64,000 nt of DNA, taken from the NCBI GenBank assembly GCA_036250225.1, contig JAPZLL010000045.1:124001-188000 (forward strand). Direction: 5' to 3'. The position numbers and the translations under genes were made by a program. Numbering within the stretch: position 1 is the first letter of the stretch; each line of letters opens with the position of its first letter. Positions 32,813-44,186 of the stretch are shown piece by piece. The notes under the pieces were generated by a model, which was not told the origin of the DNA, did not search any database, and saw only the letters and a list, made by a program, of their open reading frames with translations. This DNA is from Cercophora sp. LCS_1. Lineage: Eukaryota > Ascomycota > Sordariomycetes > Sordariales > Lasiosphaeriaceae.

Positions 32813-34099
32813 CGGCGACAGCGACATCCGTTTATAAATAAACGGATGCTAATTCTGGGTTGGTGCAAGTAGAAAACCCCGGAATTTGCAATGACAGGCG
32901 ATGAAATAAGGTGGTGTTGCGACTTTCTGTCGCTGGATTGATTGATTGCCGGTCGCGAATGGAGAAGCAAAACTCTTTCCTGCCGTGTTGGGGTGGTCAA
33001 GATGCTTGCGGTGCAGGTCGGGTGCTTTGGGAAAGTGCAGCCAGAAACTCAAAAAATGTTAAGGTCCAGGGTGCGGTGCAGCAGCTGAAGCAGGCAGAAC
33101 AGTGTCCTTTGGGGCAGCAATAGGAGGGGTAAGGCCTGCATCTCCACTGGAATCAGGCCTGATGGGGGCAATTACGCGCGTCCAGCGCCATGGAACAGTG
33201 CGAAACCTTGTTCCTACTGTGCCGCTTGGCCAGGGGGCGACCTCGGGAGGCTATCCCACTTTCCTCTCCAGGGTACCCCAGGTCGATCGTGGGACGCCGA
33301 CTTCCATCAGAAAAAACCAAATACCTGAGAAAGAAAACAAAACTGCCCATGAAGCTGCCCAAACAACCCAATGGGCAAGCAATCATGCCCAGACACCGTC
33401 CAAGGGAGCGGTGGTAGCATGATGAAGATCCAGGGGGGGGCTTCTCGTGACCTCCCACAAACGGCGAAGGGTTCTTTGGCTGACAACCTCCATGAGTATG
33501 CGCCTAGCAGCATGCGAGATACTCAAAGAGAATCAAAGCAAAAAAGAGAAAAAGATGGTGGTCACTTGGCCACTGAGAAGAGAGCAGCCACCCGTGAAGG
33601 TAATGCAACCGATGGGATGTTGAATGGATGCCGGGGAAAGGGGTGACGTTGACGGGGTTTTGTGTGGTGTCAGGTGAAGGAACCTCTCATGGTCATCGAA
33701 GCTTGTAACGATTTCTAACTTCTGACCTCCGTATCCCTGATGGGCCCGTGCGCGCTGAAGATACGAACAGGAAAGTCTGCAAACTGAGTCTAACTGATTC
33801 CATTTAAACGATATATACCCTAGATCTATTTCCAAAAATGCATAAACATAAAAATTCTAGCTTAAAAACAGCTAAAAGTCTCTGAGATATGTTTTTAATG
33901 ACTAAAATCTCATGTTGGTTCCTCTACGTCAGACAAAAAGCCTTGACCAAGCCTACAGTGTGAGGTTTTTTTTTGTTCGGAACTTTGACGCCACCATGCT
34001 CGATAAGAGTCATTATCGGCAAGTACCTTGTACCTCCATTGCAGGAAAACGACAACACCCAACCATTCAACATCACCTTGAACAAAATACTCGCCTGCC
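32808..34099. other. EAF1/SPP2 divergent intergenic region
   Basis: 1.3 kb containing both promoters. Short runs occur (G near 33,432-33,438, T near 33,967-33,974). No coding or RNA feature supported. Confidence 0.5.
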
Positions 34100-35068
34100 A
34101 TGTCTAACCACGACGCAAAATCCTCACGGGTCGCAATACAGCTAGGCGCTTCATCAACATCTGGGCCAAGTATCAAGCAGCGTTCTCGCCCAGCCTACTC
34201 CAAGCGACACCGGGCCGGACAAGGCATTGCAGGCGATTCAGCATCCTCTTCAGGCGAGGAGGAGGAGCGCAAACCACGACACGAGTTGATCACAACGTAT
34301 AGCTCTGGGGATGAGGGAGACCACAAAAGATCGCGCGACGAGCGCTTGCCGAAACGACAAAGACGCGACGACCGAAGATCACGCTCGCCACGACGGAACG
34401 ATGCGCGGCGTCATCGGAGGGACCGCTCTCCACGTCGGAAGGATGAACGCACCGAAGGGAGGAGTGGGGATAGAGACGAAAGTGACCAAAAGCCAAAATG
34501 GGGCTTGACCATCAACATGAAGCCGCCCGGCGGTGGCAGAGATGAGAAGGACTCGAGATCCCGTGAAGAGCGACCCGACTCCAAGAGAATCACGCCAAGA
34601 AACCGGAGTCGCGAGAGAAATGGGAACGGTAAAGCGCGGACTCTCGATGACGAAGCGCTAGAAGCTCTCGTGGGGTCGGAACCTAAGAAGAAGAAACGTG
34701 ACCATGACAACCAAGACCCCGATCGAGAGCCACAAGCAGAGGATTACGAAGCAGTGCCTGTCGACGACTTTGGCGCCAGCCTGCTCAAGAGCTTTGGATG
34801 GGACGGTAAAATGAAGGGGAAGGTCAGGGAGGTTACTAGAACCGGAAACCTGACGGGCCTGGGAGCAAAGAATGCAAAGGAGGCAGAGGATCTCGGAGCG
34901 TGGGACCAAAAGACTTCCAAGGATCCACGACCAGCCCGACTGGATGACTACAGGAAAGAGCAGAGCAAAAGGCGCGAGCGTTTGGAGCACCGCCATAGAG
35001 ACAGCTACAAGGGCGAAAGGGAGAGGGAACATGAAAAGAATCGAGATCGGCACCGGCATGATAGATAG
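34100..35068 (+). CDS. SPP2: Pre-mRNA splicing factor Spp2 (G-patch, Prp2 cofactor)
   Basis: G-patch cofactor of the DEAH helicase Prp2, which remodels the activated spliceosome before the first catalytic step. Single exon, 322 residues. The protein is highly charged: Ser/Gly/Glu-rich N terminus (SASSSGEEEERKPR), then RS/RD-rich tracts (RRSRSPRRNDARRHRRDRSP), the conserved WGLTINMK segment at about residue 134, and the Spp2 G-patch core YEAVPVDDFGASLLKSFGW at about 213-232 followed by DGK. The C terminus is again Arg/Glu/His-rich. WGLTINMK plus VDDFGASLLKSFGWDGK points to Spp2/GPKOW rather than other G-patch proteins. No KOW motif is evident. Confidence 0.87.
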   Translation: MSNHDAKSSRVAIQLGASSTSGPSIKQRSRPAYSKRHRAGQGIAGDSASSSGEEEERKPRHELITTYSSGDEGDHKRSRDERLPKRQRRDDRRSRSPRRNDARRHRRDRSPRRKDERTEGRSGDRDESDQKPKWGLTINMKPPGGGRDEKDSRSREERPDSKRITPRNRSRERNGNGKARTLDDEALEALVGSEPKKKKRDHDNQDPDREPQAEDYEAVPVDDFGASLLKSFGWDGKMKGKVREVTRTGNLTGLGAKNAKEAEDLGAWDQKTSKDPRPARLDDYRKEQSKRRERLEHRHRDSYKGEREREHEKNRDRHRHDR

Positions 35069-35413
35069 CCGGATAGATAGTTGGGCATAATTGGCTCAAC
35101 ACTGCCGACGACACCCATCACCATACTCGTACATACATAGCTGATAGTCAGGTCAAACACAAATTCCACGAAAGTCTAATATGTACGGTAAAGCTACCTA
35201 GGGCCGTTAAACTAGGTAAGAAAGCTGCCCGAACGTATCGGAAGCATGTTGTTGGTGCTGATCCATGCCAGCAGTCTGCAAAGCGGCAAAGGGTATACTT
35301 GAACTAAAAAACATAACTCGAAAGCAGTCGTCGGTCTCTAGCTAGACCCAGTTCCGATGGTCATAACTTGCGTCAGTCCGATCCTGTCGGCTCGGTCCAC
35401 TTGAGCGAGCCCT
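35069..35413. other. Convergent intergenic region
   Basis: 345 bp between the stops of SPP2 (+) and the sugar transporter (-). AT-richer than the neighbouring genes, consistent with 3' UTRs. Confidence 0.5.
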
Positions 35414-37205
35414 TCAAGGCTTCTTCTCCACCATGTTGACGTTGGCCTTGCTCACCGAAGAGTTCAGACTCGAGTGTGAAGCCACTGGCTGGAACGCAGC
35501 TTGGTTAGACTCGAGGTCGTTTGCCTTCTCCGCGGTGAACTTGCGAGCTGAGACCTTGTTCTGGAAGAGGATATCCAAACCACGAGCGGAAATGTTGCGT
35601 GTCTCCGGGAGGCGGAGGAAGGTGTATGTCGCACCCAGAACGCAAACGCCGGCATAGAGGAGCGCAGACTTGGGTCCCCAGCCCCAGCCCTTGTTGGCTG
35701 TGTCGTTGAGCATCAGAGGGGCGAGGAAGTAGTTGATGAAGTTGAAGCTCAAGTACGTGGCACGCGCTGCGGAAAGGGTCGCGGCCCGACGACGGATCGA
35801 CGGAATTTCCGATACGATGGAGTAACAGATAGGCCCAACTGTCAGGTCGTAAACGAGGGTGTAGACAGCAAGGATGCCGCCCGAAGCCCAGCCGGCACTC
35901 TTGGCCGTCACGAATCCAGAAGCGCCGCAACCCACGAGAAGGGCAGCCATGCCAACGAGACCCCAGAAGTAGATGTCGCGGCGTCCCACGTAGCGCATCA
36001 GCCACCAGGAAGCAAGAGTGCCGACGAGGCCAGCGGCAGTGATTGCCATGTTGATAGAATATGCGCCTTCATTGCTCAAGCCCGCGTTCTTCAGGAACGT
36101 GGGCCCCCATCCAATAAGGTTGGAGCCGCAAAGAGCCTGGATCATCCAGATGATGCAAGCAATCTCAGTCCTCCTCAAATCGACACCCTTGAACATGCCC
36201 AGCCACGCCTGGATGCCTGACAAGACGACCGTCTCCTGCTTCTTCTCTTGCTCAACGGTGTGGCGCATCAAAGCATACTTGTCCTCCACGGCCTGGTCAG
36301 CGCCCTTTCGAACCAGCTTCTTGATGGCCATGCGAGCGTCAGAGTTCCTGTCCCTCTGAAGATACCAGTACGGAGATTCCGGCGCAAAGGAGACGACGAT
36401 GAAAAGAATGACAGTGAAAATCCACTGGAGGGCAAAGGGGATGCGGTAGGCCATGTCCCCGTCCATCATGTTGAAGCCCTTACCGACTCCCGAAGCGATA
36501 AACTGGCCAATGACCCAACAGAGGTTGTTCCAGGTCGTCAAGACTGGGCGAAGCTGCACCGATGCGATCTCGGAGGCGTAGGCTGGAGCAATGACCTGGA
36601 ACACACCCCAGGGAATGCCTTGGAGAAGAAACGCGGCCACGAACATCTCGATGTTCTTGGCGAAGAACGGCACGCAAGTCAGGGCGGCCGCCAGAAAGAT
36701 CATAACTAAGGCGGTCTTTTTGTACCCGAGCTTGTCGGCAACAGGAGGAGCGAGGGCGACGCCAATAAGCGAGCCAACTTGAGCTACTATTGGAAGTATC
36801 ATCTGCCATTGCAGCGAGATCTTCCAAAACGAGTCAGTATGACACGTCGTTGGTGCACGGTGGGGGATGCCTTACCGAGTAGCCGTCCTGTTCAGCGTTG
36901 TCCTTGGTAGGATTATACTCGCCAAACTGCTTCGCAAAGGATCTGAAGCTGAAGAAGAAGGTGATCATGGCCAACCCGTACCCCTCCATGATGATGGTAC
37001 CGGAGAAACCGAGGGAGTACCAGATGAGGCGCTTGTCGTTCCTGATAGCCTCCATAAACGTCATCTGCTCCTCTCGCTTCTCAACAGCAACAGCGAGGCT
37101 GGCATCGTAGCCCGAGCCGGACCTGGGTCGTTCAACATCCAGGCCGGATTGGGCGGGGTGTATCTCGTGTACACCCCCGGGATTGTTGGGGGTTTTGGAG
37201 GTCAT
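35414..37205 (-). CDS. MFS alpha-glucoside (maltose-type) transporter
   Basis: Plasma-membrane proton-coupled sugar porter of the fungal hexose/maltose family. Exons (minus) are 37205-36876 and 36820-35414, with a 55-nt intron, giving 578 residues and about 12 membrane segments. Seen: a cytosolic N terminus ending in KREEQMTFMEAIRNDKRLIW; TM1 with GTIIMEGYGLAMITFFFSF; VADKLGYKK (loop 2-3 motif); PESPYWYLQRDRNSDARMAI (the PESPRWL-type signature); the central loop EQEKKQETVVLSGI; YVGRRDIYFWG (loop 8-9 motif); LRLPETRNIS (PETK-type motif after the last TM). TM1 and the loop sequences resemble MAL permeases more than hexose transporters. It diverges from a cytosolic alpha-glucosidase, which supports import of maltose-like sugars. 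The substrate is inferred. Confidence 0.92.
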
Positions 37206-38962
37206 CTTGTTGTAGATGCTGAGTTCAGGATGATGAGTTGTTCCAACCGAATCGCAAACAAAGGCAAGCCGTTGATAGTATGAGGGGGAAGTCGTTGATG
37301 AGGGTTGAAGAAAAAGGCTCCTAGGAAGTTGTGAGAGGGAGCGGAGAAGACGCAGCAGGGTTTGCTACGAGAAGAGTGTTTGACCTCGATCCCGGGAAGG
37401 CGCGGGGGGCCGGATTCTTATGCGCGCAGCCCACCTTACACGCGAGTGAATAACGTGGAGTTTGGATGGAAGCCGGGTGAAGAAGTGAACTGGCAGGTGC
37501 GCTACGATGTCAATGGCTGCAGGCGCGTGACCAGCTCTAGGTTCAAGCCCAGCCAGACTCCGGATTACCGACGGCTAGGTTGAGAGAGATCTAGACAACG
37601 GAGAAGGCACGATCTTTCGCGCTGCGGCGCCCCCCGCTGCAGCTAGGCAAGAAGTAAAAGCTGTTCTATCTGGCCGTTGCGTGCCTTGTGTGGTTTCTAG
37701 ACTAGAGCCGTCCTCGGCCCACCTCGGCCTCGCAAAGTTTGGGCATCAAGCCACAGGAGTCAGTCCTGGACTACGAGAAGCCATTGACACCGTCACTCAC
37801 GCCTCGTGACTCGGTAAAGGGACCACAAAGGCCGAAAGGGCTCTTCCGGGACCGAGTGAGTGGGGTTGATGATACTCCATCTTCAGGTTCCCCCGCCTTC
37901 CTCTGTTGTTTTCTTCTCCTTCCTCATCTCCGGGGCTATCTCACCTGCAAGGTTCTGATCCACACGGGGGCTCGTGTTACAACGAAAAGAGGTTCAGGTG
38001 ATGTTCTTCTGGTCTATAAAGTTCAATACACGTTGTCATCATTTCACAGCTGGGGGACAGGTGCAATACGGTCGTTGTTGCTCTCGAGTCGGTTCAACGG
38101 CACGCACCTTTACTCGGGGACCAGCGCTTGGGCCCAAAGTGACCGCCAACTCTCGTCGATGTTTTGACCGACATGCCGGACAGGGACACTCACCGGGCGG
38201 GATTGGTGTCACCAGAAGGTCGGTTGGGACAGCGAGTGGTTGATTTGGTACCTGCCGGTCTCGATCCGAGGCCAACTGATGTTCTGTGCTCCCCCAACCG
38301 TTTGTAACTTAGGTCCCACTGCAGGGCCACAGATCAAATTGACGGTGAAGACTCGCATGCAGGTCCAGTGTCCAAGCTAAGGTACTCCGTCATTCTTGTT
38401 TGCCTGAGAGCTATGGCCACGTTATCCAGGTTCGAACTTGGACGTATTGTCACTTGTCGAACCGATGAGCTCGTTGAGCAGTCCTCATTGTCGCCCTCGA
38501 CAGCTAGCACCGGACCTTAGACTAGTCCCTGGAGATATCTTTCCCACCCATGGTAGGAAAGCAAGGCATTTGGCCGCCAGTAACTGCTCACTGCATCGGT
38601 ACCTAACCCTTATTCGGCCCCCGTTTGAGTCCCGGCGAGTATTTGAGCGATGGGGGGTGCTCGGTTCTGTAGGAGCGAACCTCCTCCCCTGCTTGTCTCA
38701 TTGGTCTTAAAACGGATGGTCGTCGTCGCAGCTTCCCCTTTCTATGATTAGGTAGCTGGCTGTAAGTGGGTCGCATCGCGCATGCAATAGGTATGGTAGG
38801 TACCTGAACGGCATCCCCTCCAGCTTTGCCGGTCGTACCTGTGCACAAACCCCCGCACTTCGTCCCTTTTTTCCTCGATCCAAGGACATTTTATATGCTA
38901 TCTCGTTGTGTTGTCCCTTTCCCCCCGTTTGCTTGACTCGACTCGTCTCGCTGGTGATTGCG
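37206..38962. promoter_or_regulatory. Divergent promoter, alpha-glucoside transporter/alpha-glucosidase
   Basis: 1.76 kb shared upstream region of the transporter (-) and the GH13 gene (+), the MAL-cluster arrangement. No gene is supported inside it. One CGG-N8-CGG element is present at 37561-37574. Control by maltose and carbon catabolite repression is expected from known systems but not shown here. Confidence 0.55.
37561..37574 (+). promoter_or_regulatory. Possible CGG-N8-CGG (AmyR/MAL-activator type) site
   Basis: The sequence CGGATTACCGACGG is a direct CGG repeat with an 8-bp spacer, the layout bound by AmyR-like Zn2Cys6 activators of amylolytic and alpha-glucosidase genes. It lies about 356 bp upstream of the transporter ATG. 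Such a site is expected by chance roughly once in a region of this size, so support is weak. Confidence 0.25.
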
Positions 38963-41274
38963 ATGTCGGTCCCCACGGTCATGAGCCCAACGGTCTGGTG
39001 GAAGGATGCTACTGTGTACCAGATCTATCCGGCCTCGTTCAAGGATTCGAACGGAGACGGCCTCGGGGACATCCCCGGTATCTTGAGCAAGATTGACTAC
39101 CTGAAGGGTCTCGGCATTGATATCATCTGGGTATCACCAATGTGCGCAGAATCGCTGAGGCTAAGCTCCTCTCGCCTTGCCCCTGATCAGGTGCACTAAT
39201 GCAGGCCGCAGGTTTGACAGTCCACAGGTAATTGAGTTCTCATAGTTTGGACCAACCTTAATGATGGCCTAGACGGCGCCCGCCAAATAAGTTTGCTGTC
39301 CTGTGGAGCAGTGGCGAGCTGGCGGTACTTGCGGTAGGGTCAAACAATGATGGCGCCCCGAAGAGTCGAACCTCCTTCAACTCTTGATCAGTTTTTTTTT
39401 TTTTTTTTTCACATTTCTAGTGCGCAGATGTTTACTTCGTGTGGGATCCAGTGGCGATCGCGTTGACAGGATGAACAGATTGATATGGGATATGACATCT
39501 CCAATTATGAGGAGGTTTATCCTCCTTATGGCACCGTCAAGGACATGGAGGACCTGATCCAAGCTTGTCACGAGAGGTACGTACGCCCACATGTCTGCTC
39601 AATCTCGGCGGAGTTGCATGGTGTGATGTAGTTTGTCTGACGACGGGGCTGCAGAGGTATGAAGCTTATCCTTGACCTCGTGATCAACCACACATCCGAT
39701 CAACATGCTTGGTTCAAGGAATCCAGGTCTTCAAAGAACAATCCGAAGCGGGATTGGTGAGTCATTTTTACGAGCCCATACCCTTGTGGCTGTAGCTCAC
39801 CATTCCTCAGGTACGTCTGGAAGCCACCTCGTTACGCGGAGGACGGAACGCGCCTCCCGCCGACAAACTGGAGAAGCTACTTTTCCGGGGGCACATGGGA
39901 GTTTGATGACCTTACCGGCGAGTATTATCTGCACCTCTTCGCCAGGGAGCAGCCAGATCTCAACTGGGAGAATGAAGAGACACGCAAGGCTATCTATGAT
40001 AGCGCGATGCGCTTCTGGCTCAACAAGGGCGTGGATGGTTTCAGGATTGACTGTGTCAACATGTTTGTCCTCCTCCCGCGACGAATAATATGCCAATTCT
40101 CTGACTTATGAAGGTACTCGAAAGCAGTAGACTTCCGCGACGCCCCGGTCATCGACCAGCGATTCTATGATCAGCCAGCGTGGCAGTACTATGCCAACGG
40201 TCCTCGGATTCACGAATTTCTCAGAGAGATGAACGATCAAGTGCTTAGCCGCTACGACGCCGTCACAGTTGGCGAGCTCCCGCACACACCGGACCCAAAG
40301 AAGGTCCTGCAGTATGTCAGCCTTGCAGATAGGCAGCTGAGCATGGTCTTTCAGTTCGACATAGTCGACCTTGGTCAGGGCCTCACTTCTAAGTATCATT
40401 TTGAGCCGTGGAGTCTCTCTCACTTCAAAACCATTGTGGCCAAGTGGCAGCAGTTTATCGAGGGAACCGACGGATGGACAACCGTTTTCTGCGAGAACCA
40501 TGGTGCGTGAATCGCGTATGTTCTCTGGGCGTACGGGAAGACTGACAATGGGCAGACCAAGGCCGTTCAGTATCCCGGTATGCCTCAGACTCTCCCGAAC
40601 ACCGCGTCCGTTCGGCCAAGATGTTGGCCATCTTGATGTGTGCTTTGACGGGTACACTATTCATCTACCAAGGACAGGAAATCGGCATGGTCAACGTTCC
40701 AAAGACATGGCCCATTGACGAGTACCAAGATATAGAATCGCTCAACTTCTACAAATCCATTGCCAAATCGACCAACAACGACAAGGAGGCGCTGGACTAT
40801 GTGATGCGAAGTTTGCAAATACTGGGACGGGACAACGCACGCCTACCGATGCAATGGGATGCTTCGCCATTTGCAGGCTTTACCGATGGCAAGAAGGGGC
40901 CATGGATGCGCGTTCACGACCTTTACCCCGATATCAACGTCGCCAAGCAGCTGGAGGAGCCGGATTCGACGTACAGCTTTTGGAAGAATATGATCCGATT
41001 TCGCAAAGAATTTCGTGATGTATTCGTCCATGGCTCCTTCGAGATATTTGAGCCTGGCAACGAAGAGACGTTTGTCTTTGCAAAGACGGCGGGGGATCGG
41101 AAAGCCACTGTTGTCCTCAACTTTACTAGCACCGACCAGCAAGTCGAGCTTCCATTTGAGGACTTGGCTTTTCATGTAGGCAACTATGGCGATACTTGGG
41201 TGATAGAAGAAGCAGCCTCAGGTAGAAGCAGGACCCTGCGTCCGTGGGAGGGACGATTGTACATGGTGAGATGA
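38963..41274 (+). CDS. Intracellular alpha-glucosidase (GH13 maltase/oligo-1,6-glucosidase type)
   Basis: Hydrolyses terminal alpha-glucosidic bonds of maltose-like sugars in the cytosol; no signal peptide. Exons are 38963-39141, 39212-39227, 39479-39576, 39655-39756, 39811-40062, 40114-40502 and 40556-41274, giving 584 residues. Exon 2 is a 16-nt micro-exon giving the FDSPQ junction between WVSPM and IDMGYDIS; intron 2 is long (251 nt). GH13 regions: DLVINHTSDQH (I), GFRIDCVN with nucleophile Asp212 (II), TVGELPHT with acid/base Glu270 (III), ENHDQGR with Asp346 split across the last intron (IV). The aromatic start VWWKDATVYQIYPASFKDSN is diagnostic. Length and spacing match yeast maltase. 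Divergent from the alpha-glucoside transporter. Confidence 0.95.
39392..39409 (+). repeat. T18 homopolymer in alpha-glucosidase intron 2
   Basis: Eighteen T within the 251-nt second intron (39228-39478), about 70 bases before its acceptor, so it is not the polypyrimidine tract itself. The adjacent minus-strand sequence reads AGGTTCGACTC, resembling a tRNA T-loop, but no complete tRNA can be folded. Confidence 0.85.
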
Positions 41275-41813
41275 TGGGATGCTGAGGGTCAAAGTCGAAT
41301 GAGGTTCTTCAGGGGCTGGCCATTTCTTAGGGGGATCTTCCCTGCCAAGAGCTTAGAGAGATCGGTTCTTCCATGCATTTCATCTCCACAAGCTTTGCAC
41401 GGCGAATTGGCCGACCATGGGAGAAAGCATAGGTATTGCACAATGCAGTTGCTGGCGATATTATTCAGGAAGTAAGGTCTCGCACTCTGTGCTGCAGGCT
41501 CTTATCAGCGCATGGGTTGCAGAAACAGCAGGTGGTGTCCGCGGACGCCGAGGACGGCACAGCAAGAGCTTGGATGCGGTTGACCAAATCACCCTTGTAG
41601 CCGGGACCCCACAGGGACGTTGAGCAACCAGCCACTTAACGCTCACCGCCCAAGCTCCCGTCCCCCTTTTCGTCTGAAAATCGCAGAGTGGACTCTGCGG
41701 TGTGGACAAAGCTCCCACGTCGTGGAACCTTTTTACTCCCACCTCCTCTCCCCAAACCTGTCCACTCCGAGCTGCAACAGACCACAGGTTGGTTTGCAGC
41801 TATCGTCGACATT
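41275..41813. other. Intergenic region, promoter of the C9-methyltransferase gene
   Basis: 539 bp between two plus-strand genes. The stretch before 41814 is C/T-rich, as in many fungal 5' UTRs. No other feature supported. Confidence 0.45.
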
Positions 41814-43565
41814 ATGTCGAAATCCACGAGTGTCAACGGCAGCGAGTCGGAGTTCGAGTTTATCGAGACTCCCAAGGCTCCCACGCCCACGTTTGAAAAG
41901 TTCGAAGAATGCGGCGTGCGCACAACCTCGGTGAGAAGCCTCTTGCGCCCGTCAACGCAGCCAATTGACTCAATTGACTCCTGCTAATGCCGCCAACTGC
42001 AGTACCCGTCCATCAAGAACGCACCGCTGCCCGCTGATGGCGCCGGCTCGGAAAGCTTCTCCAACATCCTGCTCTTCTCTATCCTCGGCGGTGTCCCATG
42101 GTACCTCTCCTGGAAGGTCGGGGGTGGCTTGAAGACCACGCTCTTCTTCGCCCTGTTCACCACGCTTCCTCTGCTTGCCGCCTTTTGGATTACCGCATCC
42201 TCCCTCTCGCCTCGCAAGAATGAGAAGGCCAGGCTCCCCGGCCGCCCGGTAGAGCACTACCTCACGTTCAAAAAGCCCGAGGACAAGGCGAAGTACTATG
42301 GCAAGGCCAAGATCCCCATGGAGACCTTCCACGAGATGTACTTCGATGGCGAGGTTGACTTCAATGGCGATGCCCTCGAGGTTCTCGAGTACCGCCATGA
42401 CTGGGCGAGCTTCCGTTTTACCTACAGCCTAATCAAGTTCTTCCTCACCGGCATGATCCCTGAGGTCATTATGCACACTCGCTCACAGGGTAAGTGACCG
42501 ACGTATATATAGATGATATTCAAGTGGACTAACGGTCCATGTTAGACGAGGAGCAGGTCCGCGACCACTATGACCGCGGTGATGACTTCTACGGCTGGTT
42601 CCTTGGCCCGCGCATGATCTACACCTCGGGCATCATCTCGGATATCGACAAGGAGGAAACGCTCGAGCAGCTCCAGGACAACAAGCTTGCCATTGTGTGC
42701 GAGAAGATTGAGCTGAAGGAGGGTGATCGCATGCTTGATCTCGGCTGCGGTTGGGGTACTCTGGCTCGCTTCGCTAGTGTCAACTATGGCGCCAAGGTTA
42801 CTGGTATCACCCTGGGTCGCAACCAGACTGCTTGGGGCAACGGCGCTCTCCGCAAGGTCAATATTCCCGAGGAGCAAAGCAAGATTCTCTGCATGGACTA
42901 CCGTGATACCCCTGTTCCTGAGGGCAAGTACAACAAGATCACCTGCCTCGAGATGGCCGAGCACGTCGGTGTTCGCCACTTTGGAACCTTCCTCAGACAG
43001 GTCAACGATATGCTGGAAGACGATGGCATCTTCTTCCTTCAGATTGCTGGTCTCCGCAAGCCCTGGCAGTACGAGGATCTCGTTTGGGGTCTTTTCATGA
43101 ACAAATACGTCTTCCCTGGCGCTGACGCCTCCACTCCGCTCGGCTGGTTCATCAATTCGCTTGAGGGCGCCGGTTTTGAGATCAAGAACTGCGACACCAT
43201 TGGTGTGCACTACTCGGCTACCCTCTGGAGGTGGTACCGTAACTGGATGGCCAATAAGGACAAGGTTGAGGCCAAGTATGGCAAGAGGTGGTTCCGCGTA
43301 TGTTGTCTGGTGCCTTTTGACCTTTCTGATGCTGACTAGAAGACAGATCTGGGAGTACTTCCTTGCCTACTCGACCATCATCTCTCGCCAAGGCAGTGCT
43401 ACCTGCTACCAGCTTACCCTTGTCAAGAACATCAACTCGACCCACAGAGTTGAGGGTATCAACAGCCACTACAGCCTCAGCGGCTCGTTGGCTGCCACCA
43501 AGGCCAACCTCAAGGCTTGGGCCAAGGCCAACGCTGAGGCTTTCCCCAGCGTTGCTGCCAACTAA
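41814..43565 (+). CDS. Sphingolipid C9-methyltransferase
   Basis: SAM-dependent enzyme that adds the C9 methyl branch to the sphingoid base of fungal glucosylceramide, in ER/Golgi membranes. Exons are 41814-41930, 42003-42489, 42546-43297 and 43347-43565, giving 524 residues; introns are 72, 56 and 49 nt. Two hydrophobic segments at about 55-105 (FSNILLFSILGGVPWYLSW; TTLFFALFTTLPLLAAFWIT) anchor the protein. The catalytic part is of cyclopropane-fatty-acid-synthase type: VRDHYDRGDDFYGWFLG, then SAM motif I LDLGCGWGTLARFASVNYGA at about 262, the GITLGRNQ loop, ITCLEMAEHVGVRHFG, and the C-terminal IISRQGSATCYQLTLVKN. The Met start was chosen for the family N terminus MSKSTSVNGSESEFEFIETP. These lipids matter for polar growth and virulence in other fungi. 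Confidence 0.95.
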
Positions 43566-44186
43566 TTATCCATAGTCGAATAGAGACCTGGACAGCCAGC
43601 AACTTATTTGATGACACCGGCGGGATTCAATAGCACGCTCGATTCATTCGGGTCAATGTCGGAGTAAAAAGAAGGTTTGGGTTTGGGATGCCCGGGGCAA
43701 GCACAAGGCGCTTCAATGATATGACTTTCTCATCCTTGGGGCCACCAAGACGGGATTATGGATGGACAATAGAAGCGAGCGACTTGTCTTTGGAGTCTGG
43801 CATGGGTTTGCAGAGAAAAATGGGTGGGTGTCTGTTCGGATTGTAGTACAGTTTTAATCATGAAAGACATACGCCTGTTACGCTTGCCATTGACTTCCAT
43901 CATGTTGTTCGTGTGATGCTTGGTATTTGGACCAATTTGGAAGGTGGTTTCGTGAGGACGCGCACCGCGCAGATCGCGGGCAAGAGAACGTTGGCAACAA
44001 AAAGCGAAGGTGATGTGTCCAGTCGTGTCTCGAACACCGGCGCCACCTTCTTCCACCCCCATCATGATTAACTATCCGCAGCCCTTTTCCAAGTAGATAC
44101 AATCCCAACTTCCACGCTCCAATTATACACTGTTATACACCGCATCAACACCACAAAAACGTCTCAACACCGCAAAACCATCACCA
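43566..44186. other. Convergent intergenic region
   Basis: About 620 bp between the C9-methyltransferase stop (+) and the NDUFAF3-like stop (-). Only 3' UTR-like sequence; a pyrimidine/CA-rich stretch lies toward 44,190. Confidence 0.5.

Noticed and set aside
38365..38447. Inverted repeat GTCCAAG...CTTGGAC with GTTCGAA, resembling a tRNA
   Set aside because: The T-loop abuts the putative acceptor strand with no T-stem between them; no cloverleaf can be drawn.
37206..38962. Additional CGG-N8-CGG or related activator sites in the MAL-type promoter
   Set aside because: Other candidates had wrong spacing (N5, N7) or mismatched second triplets; only one site fits, and it is near chance expectation.
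39340..39391. tRNA-like T-loop (GGTTCGACTC) on the minus strand
   Set aside because: T-stem has a mismatch, and there is no anticodon arm, D-arm or matching acceptor 5' strand; the A-tract interrupts where the tRNA body should be.
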